DNA from: Unio delphinus
Lineage: Eukaryota > Mollusca > Bivalvia > Unionida > Unionidae
NCBI GenBank assembly: GCA_029339505.1
Contig: JAQISU010000248.1
Location: 1-64,000 of the forward strand
Length of the DNA: 64,000 nucleotides
Reading direction: 5' to 3'
Every line of letters begins with the position of its first letter. The first letter of the stretch is position 1. Under the pieces are notes generated by a model. That model made no database searches and was not told the origin of the DNA. It saw only the letters and a program-made list of their open reading frames with translations. A program made the translations under genes and the position numbers. This document shows positions 61,001 through 64,000 of this stretch, in pieces.

Positions 61001-63398
61001 CATATAGAAAACTTGTATTGGAGAAAAAAGGTAATTGCAACTATGACTTTAGATTGCATTAATTCAGTTCAGTTGATTGTTTTCTTTAAGTATGAGATTT
61101 TTCAGTCTTATGGCCAATGTTGGATTTTCTCTGATAGAAGTATTTTAAAAGTCAGACTTCATTTTGGAAGCCAAGATTGAATTTTGAATGACATTTTTTG
61201 TGTAAAGAAAAACATGTTCTGAATTTGCATCTCATTTTTGTTAAGTACATTTGTTGATTTTTTTTCCTATCCTGCATTGTGATTACATATACAAACTTTT
61301 TTCCAGGATTTAATCATTGATCACCAAAGTGAAAGTGGTGAGGTTTTTGTTTTGAAGTTAAGGTTATTTGTTTAAATGTATTCCTTTCTTTCCTTTCGTA
61401 TTTACTGCATATGTTGGGACAGGAGAAAATAATTTTTTTTCTGTCCCAGAACTTATGGTGAAACATTTTTTCACTTTGGTCATATGTCCCAAGACTTAAG
61501 CAACAAAATAAATCTGTATTGCATTTGTGCTTGCCCCCCAACTGCACGTTGCAATAAAATAGATAAATAAAATATCAATTATGTCCGATACCACACACCA
61601 TGTTGTTCATTGACATGAACATTGAGAAACAATTGTGTGTGGTTGTGCTCAAAGGTTTGAACATGTTATCTGACTGAAAACTAGAGCCAACAAATCGCAA
61701 ACAAGAGGGAAATAGGCAACCAATATCTTGAAGATACCATTCACGCATGACACGGTGTTGGGTGCAAAATAATCAAGATTGAATTATCCAGGTCTACTGT
61801 ATGCCATCATCTCACAAATAAAAATCATCATTTGGAAACACATTCACTTGAGTGCAAGTGACAATCTTTTCACCAGCTCGGGTTACATAATTATCCTTAC
61901 TATTTACCCACAGACATCAATGCTCCTTTGTATTAATTGTAACCACAGATGCCAAGCACATATAAGCCCTGGTGTTGAATAAACAAGACTGGCAGCATGC
62001 AGTTAACTCTTTCTTTGAACCTACCGACAGGACATCAAAGACAAAAGGTTATTTTTATTACAAAGCACATTGATCTCAGAAGCCGACTTCGGTTACTTTT
62101 TTTTGTAAAGGATATCAATACAAAGGTTATGTACAAATTACTTGATTTTTTTTTTGTAATCTCACCTGACCAGAGTAAAGCAGTCCTGTTCCATCATCAA
62201 GTGCGTATCATCTTTTATCTGCCAACATTTTACCTTGGTACATGTGTGTTATACAGCTTCTGCCACATTTTTTTGGTGAAGTTTAACAGTCTGTTTACTT
62301 AAGTTTTTTATGCATTCTGGTTCAATTGCTTTATTGAATTTTCTCTGTCATAACAGATTTACTTTTCTGTCATAAAAATCGGGTAAAGAAGGTTGAGTAT
62401 ACATTGAAAATAACAAATTTCAGTCACCATGTTGATTTTTAGGCTTTGTCAATACAATGCATCATATTGTTAAAACAAATTACACCGGAAATTACTGTCA
62501 TTTTTTCAGGAGAAATATTTAGCTTTATTTCATAGATGTAAATTGATATTATGTATTAAATTGTTTCCCTTAATGTCAATTTTTTTTTTGCACAAGTGTG
62601 TCAGTTATTAGCTTATCTCGTTATATGTCCTGGTTTCTGTTGCCCATCCATCAACTGTTGTAACTAATATGGAGACCACCTTGAGCCAATCTTAATCATG
62701 CTTTCAATCAGACTTTCTATCAGAATGATCTCGAACAAGTTCATAGCTGCCAGGTGTCCTGCATTTTTGACCTGAATACATGTGTATGTTTTTGGGGGTA
62801 AAAATCTGACTTTTTAAAATAAAAAATAAAAATTTCCTTGCAATTTCCTGTTTAGAATGGACACCCGGTTCCATTCTGAGAGTAAATGTATCACATGTAT
62901 ATTGGAATTTAGAGTCCTAAAATATAATTGGTTCATTTGAAATCGAGGCTGGATTGCGCAGATTAGTTGCTGCTATTACTGTCTTATTTCCGTAGTACTT
63001 AACTTCTAGTCATGTCAAAAAGGAAAGCAGGTAAATCAGAAATTTCTCCAGTGAAGAAAAGAAAACAACTGGAAAGACAATTGTGCTGTCATGTGAATCT
63101 AGTAAATGAGAAAGCATGGCAGTACCTATACACAATACAACATGAAAAAGTTCATAAACATCAGCTTGATGCTTCATCATCAACATCACAGCTTGAACTT
63201 GCATTTAAAAATACCAGAGAGAACCTTGATGCAATTCAATCGGAAGTTCGTTTTAACCTTCCTCTTTTAGTTGCTAGTGTTGCTAGTGATTTGTTTCGCA
63301 CATTTTTTCCAGACAAAAAATCACAAAGGATTACACGTGTGCTAGAACGAAAACAGTACAGTAAAAAAAATATTGCACAGAATTCAGATAATGATTGA
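53933..63398 (+). CDS. KMT5A-like: KMT5A-like SET-domain lysine methyltransferase, seven-exon model
   Basis: Exons at 53933-54003, 54078-54104, 56235-56337, 57145-57310, 60823-61030, 61307-61337 and 63010-63398 join with agreeing phases. The core reads EEAEWYIKSGLDKEGFIVKF, then GQGVFAACTFQNGDFLLEYF (SET N-part, cofactor loop GxGV), ARSKRFYLYLF, then CIDATRTLNRIGRLVND, LPYLALFTTRDIQIGEQILY and YDYG. This order is that of KMT5A/SETD8 enzymes, which methylate histone H4 lysine 20; the substrate here is inferred only. The usual NHS is ND-A, a variant I recall in invertebrate KMT5A-like paralogues. After NLYWRKK come a 10-residue exon and a 128-residue lysine-rich tail. The gene start is not found and may lie upstream. 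Confidence 0.85.
54078..54104 (+). CDS. SET gene, micro-exon b
   Basis: 27 nt (LKASILPKK) between CTCATTTTCAG and AAAG|GTATGT. Phase 0 on both sides, joining to SSWRG of exon c. Confidence 0.6.
54890..55041. mobile_element. Retroelement 3' end with (ATT)n tail
   Basis: CTAATTGAGTTACCTTCTCT then AAATAAAGTCTTT leads directly into (ATT)n at 55002-55041, the form of a truncated non-LTR retrotransposon 3' end on the plus strand. No coding part remains. Confidence 0.5.
55977..56192. mobile_element. Deleted hAT relative (MITE) of the 48757 element
   Basis: The left end CAGGCCCAGATTTTAACATA, then ATAGCCAAAAGGACTAG, matches the inverse of the right end of the 48757-51285 element. The right end (GGGCTAGCAGACTACATCTA, then ATTTTGAGCTCTG) matches the inverse of its left end. 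So a 216-bp deletion derivative lies here in reverse orientation, 42 bp upstream of SET exon c. Flanks ATGTA and ATATA are a weak 5-bp match. Confidence 0.8.
56235..56337 (+). CDS. SET gene, exon c (pre-SET helix)
   Basis: Acceptor TATTCTTTCAG; encodes SSWRGMTAMEEAEWYIKSGL then DKEGFIVKFISKDI; donor ATTG|GTAATT, phase 1. The YIxxGxDKEGF pattern precedes the SET domain in KMT5A-like proteins. Confidence 0.85.
57145..57310 (+). CDS. SET gene, exon d (SET domain N-terminal half)
   Basis: Acceptor TTTCTTCAG; encodes GQGVFAACTFQNGDFLLEYF, GERITKSQAEEREKTIYA and FKHDGNEM; donor ATGTG|GTAAGT, phase 2. Holds the GxGVF cofactor-binding loop and FLLEYFGE. Confidence 0.93.
57311..58750. other. Intron sequence, nothing recognised
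   Basis: Left part of the 3.5-kb intron that splits the SET domain. No exon with family support and no element ends seen. Confidence 0.5.
58751..58827. mobile_element. Retroelement 3' end with (TTA)n tail
   Basis: CTGTAAAGCACTTGGAGC, then ATTAGGCACTGT, followed by ATTATTGTAATTGTTATTATT is the common 3' end of invertebrate non-LTR elements or their SINE partners. Confidence 0.5.
58942..60409. mobile_element. pogo/Tigger-like non-autonomous element, TA target
   Basis: Inverted ends CACTGCTCCCTCGATAACTC and GAGTTATCGAGGGAGTGGTG, flanked by TA on both sides (58940-58941, 60410-60411). Further CTCGATAACTCGC-like repeats lie inside both ends (right copy at 60341). The 1,468-bp interior has no transposase that I recognise. 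Insertion at the TA of the SINE body word CATTA is exact. Confidence 0.88.
59952..60112. repeat. 161-bp near-perfect palindrome
   Basis: CACAGGAGTCTGACATTTTA is mirrored by the end TAAAACGTCAGACTCCTGTG. The arms (~73 bp) include TGAATTCCCCTTATCGGTAA and its inverse, around a ~17-bp AT-rich loop. It may be a small MITE nested in the pogo-like element; one arm plus its outer flank recurs at 39039. Confidence 0.93.
60823..61030 (+). CDS. SET gene, exon e (SET domain C-terminal half)
   Basis: Acceptor CCTCAACAG; 208 nt encode CIDATRTLNRIGRLVND, NAKMKKFVIKNSSLPYLAL, FTTRDIQIGEQILYDYG and NLYWRKK; donor AAAG|GTAATT. IDAT, RLVND and YDYG are the pseudoknot residues of the SET fold. Confidence 0.93.
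61307..61337 (+). CDS. SET gene, micro-exon f
   Basis: 31 nt after TTTTTTCCAG encode DLIIDHQSES and one base, donor AGTG|GTGAGG. Phase fits exon e and the 63010 exon. Confidence 0.55.
61338..63009. other. Intron sequence, nothing recognised
   Basis: AT-rich with T runs. Possible exons lack family support. Intron between SET exon f and the lysine-rich exon in the model. Confidence 0.45.
63010..63398 (+). CDS. Lysine-rich C-terminal exon (or separate small protein)
   Basis: Acceptor TTAACTTCTAG places TC before ATG, which joins in frame to exon f (phase 1). The frame then runs 128 codons: MSKRKAGKSEISPVKKRKQ (bipartite nuclear-localisation-like), ...HEKVHKHQLDASSSTSQLEL..., FNLPLLVASVASDLFRTFFP, then a basic tail ending NSDND. 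No family recognised. It could instead start its own gene at ATG 63012; the acceptor and phase fit favour the terminal exon of the SET gene. Confidence 0.5.
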
Positions 63399-64000
63399 AA
63401 TAACAAGGTGTGGAAAAGGCTCTTATAAACATCATTTGTCTGAGTGTGAGTGTGTTGCACTCTTGCACCTTCTTTGTGGGCACCCAAATGGAACAGGATG
63501 CCTGTTTAGAATGTGCAAGAGTGCAGCAAATGCATTTATGATGTTTAATAATTACGTAATTTATTGTCCTACTTTACTGATGGTTGTTGATGTTGTAGAT
63601 AGTTACATTTGCATTAAAGTGTTAAAAATCAGTATTTTTGTCATAAGCAGTCAGTATTTTTGGTACTCTGAGGTTGGTAGCATTGCAAGTTGGATAACTA
63701 GCAATATTATCATAGTTCTTGTCCAGTTCTTGTCTTCTTATGGAATAGTATTTTCTGAGTCTTGACCAAGATTAATAATGAATAAGATTTGCACAAATTA
63801 ATTGGGTGATGTTGCTTTGATCGGATGACATTGAATTTGTAAAAAAAACTTTAATTGACATGAAAAAGTTTTCAAAATAATTGACATATTTTGTGTTCTT
63901 GCAATGCCTAAACTTAGTGAAATCATCAACTGTTATGTAAGCCAGGTGAGCCCACTTGAGCCTTGTGTTGTAGAGAATTATCCTTTTACAGAAGTGTTGT
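63399..64000. other. Right edge, nothing recognised
   Basis: Beyond the stop at 63398 there is an open frame of 130 codons (63373-63765) overlapping the coding exon in another frame; it has no recognisable domain and is probably 3' UTR. Confidence 0.4.

Noticed and set aside
1..64000. CRISPR arrays, operons, rRNA genes
   Set aside because: The sequence is eukaryotic; repeats here are satellites or mobile elements without CRISPR spacing, and no rRNA-like sequence was seen.

Overview
Organism. The window is eukaryotic and AT-rich, with short exons bounded by GT-AG splice sites, long introns and very dense mobile DNA. The gene families present (an HMGXB3-like transposase-derived gene, a KMT5A-like SET gene, a His-Me/HNH nuclease remnant) and the tRNA-headed SINEs fit a marine invertebrate, most likely a bivalve mollusc. 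That assignment is inference from family resemblance, without any database search.  Layout. (1) 1-16889 is a head-to-tail array of 3,250-bp units (five full copies plus 639 bp of a sixth). The copies look essentially identical; I saw one substitution, at 10978. Each unit holds a ~453-bp segment with inverted-repeat ends. A diverged copy of that segment lies alone at 49041-49482, inside a hAT transposon, and the array stops at the same base where that segment ends. (2) 17061-21432 is a 4.4-kb inverted-repeat element whose arms carry CpG-rich arrays of a GGACGTTTCGCCCC motif. Inside it are a two-headed tRNA-derived SINE, a hAT MITE with a perfect 8-bp target duplication, a zinc-finger exon and a complete SINE. 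(3) 21480-28700 is mobile DNA: two copies of one TIR element (one split by a TG..CA solo LTR with a 5-bp target duplication, the other acting as empty-site control), a decayed His-Me/HNH nuclease gene, and a degenerate ~200-bp repeat series. (4) 29542-42993, minus strand, is a ten-exon HMGXB3-like gene of roughly 1,030 codons. It has zinc-finger modules, a SWIM-type CxC..CxH motif and a transposase-like C-terminus. It carries a -1 frameshift in exon 4 and a phase clash at the exon 4/5 junction. A 4.5-kb inverted-repeat element sits inside exon 2, but a splice model using the element's own end as acceptor removes it in frame. (5) 43-53 kb is mostly non-coding, with a SINE, a minisatellite and a ~2.5-kb hAT element with a broken transposase. 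(6) 53933-63398, plus strand, holds a KMT5A-like SET methyltransferase gene. Seven phase-compatible exons end in an unrecognised lysine-rich C-terminal tail. Its long SET-splitting intron contains a SINE that was itself split by a TA-flanked, pogo/Tigger-like inverted-repeat element.  How the parts relate. Only two genes look substantial: the HMGXB3-like gene (itself transposon-derived, possibly decaying) and the SET gene (all listed exons in phase). Everything else is nested mobile DNA whose order can often be read: SINE before pogo-like MITE at 59-60 kb, TIR element before solo LTR at 25 kb.
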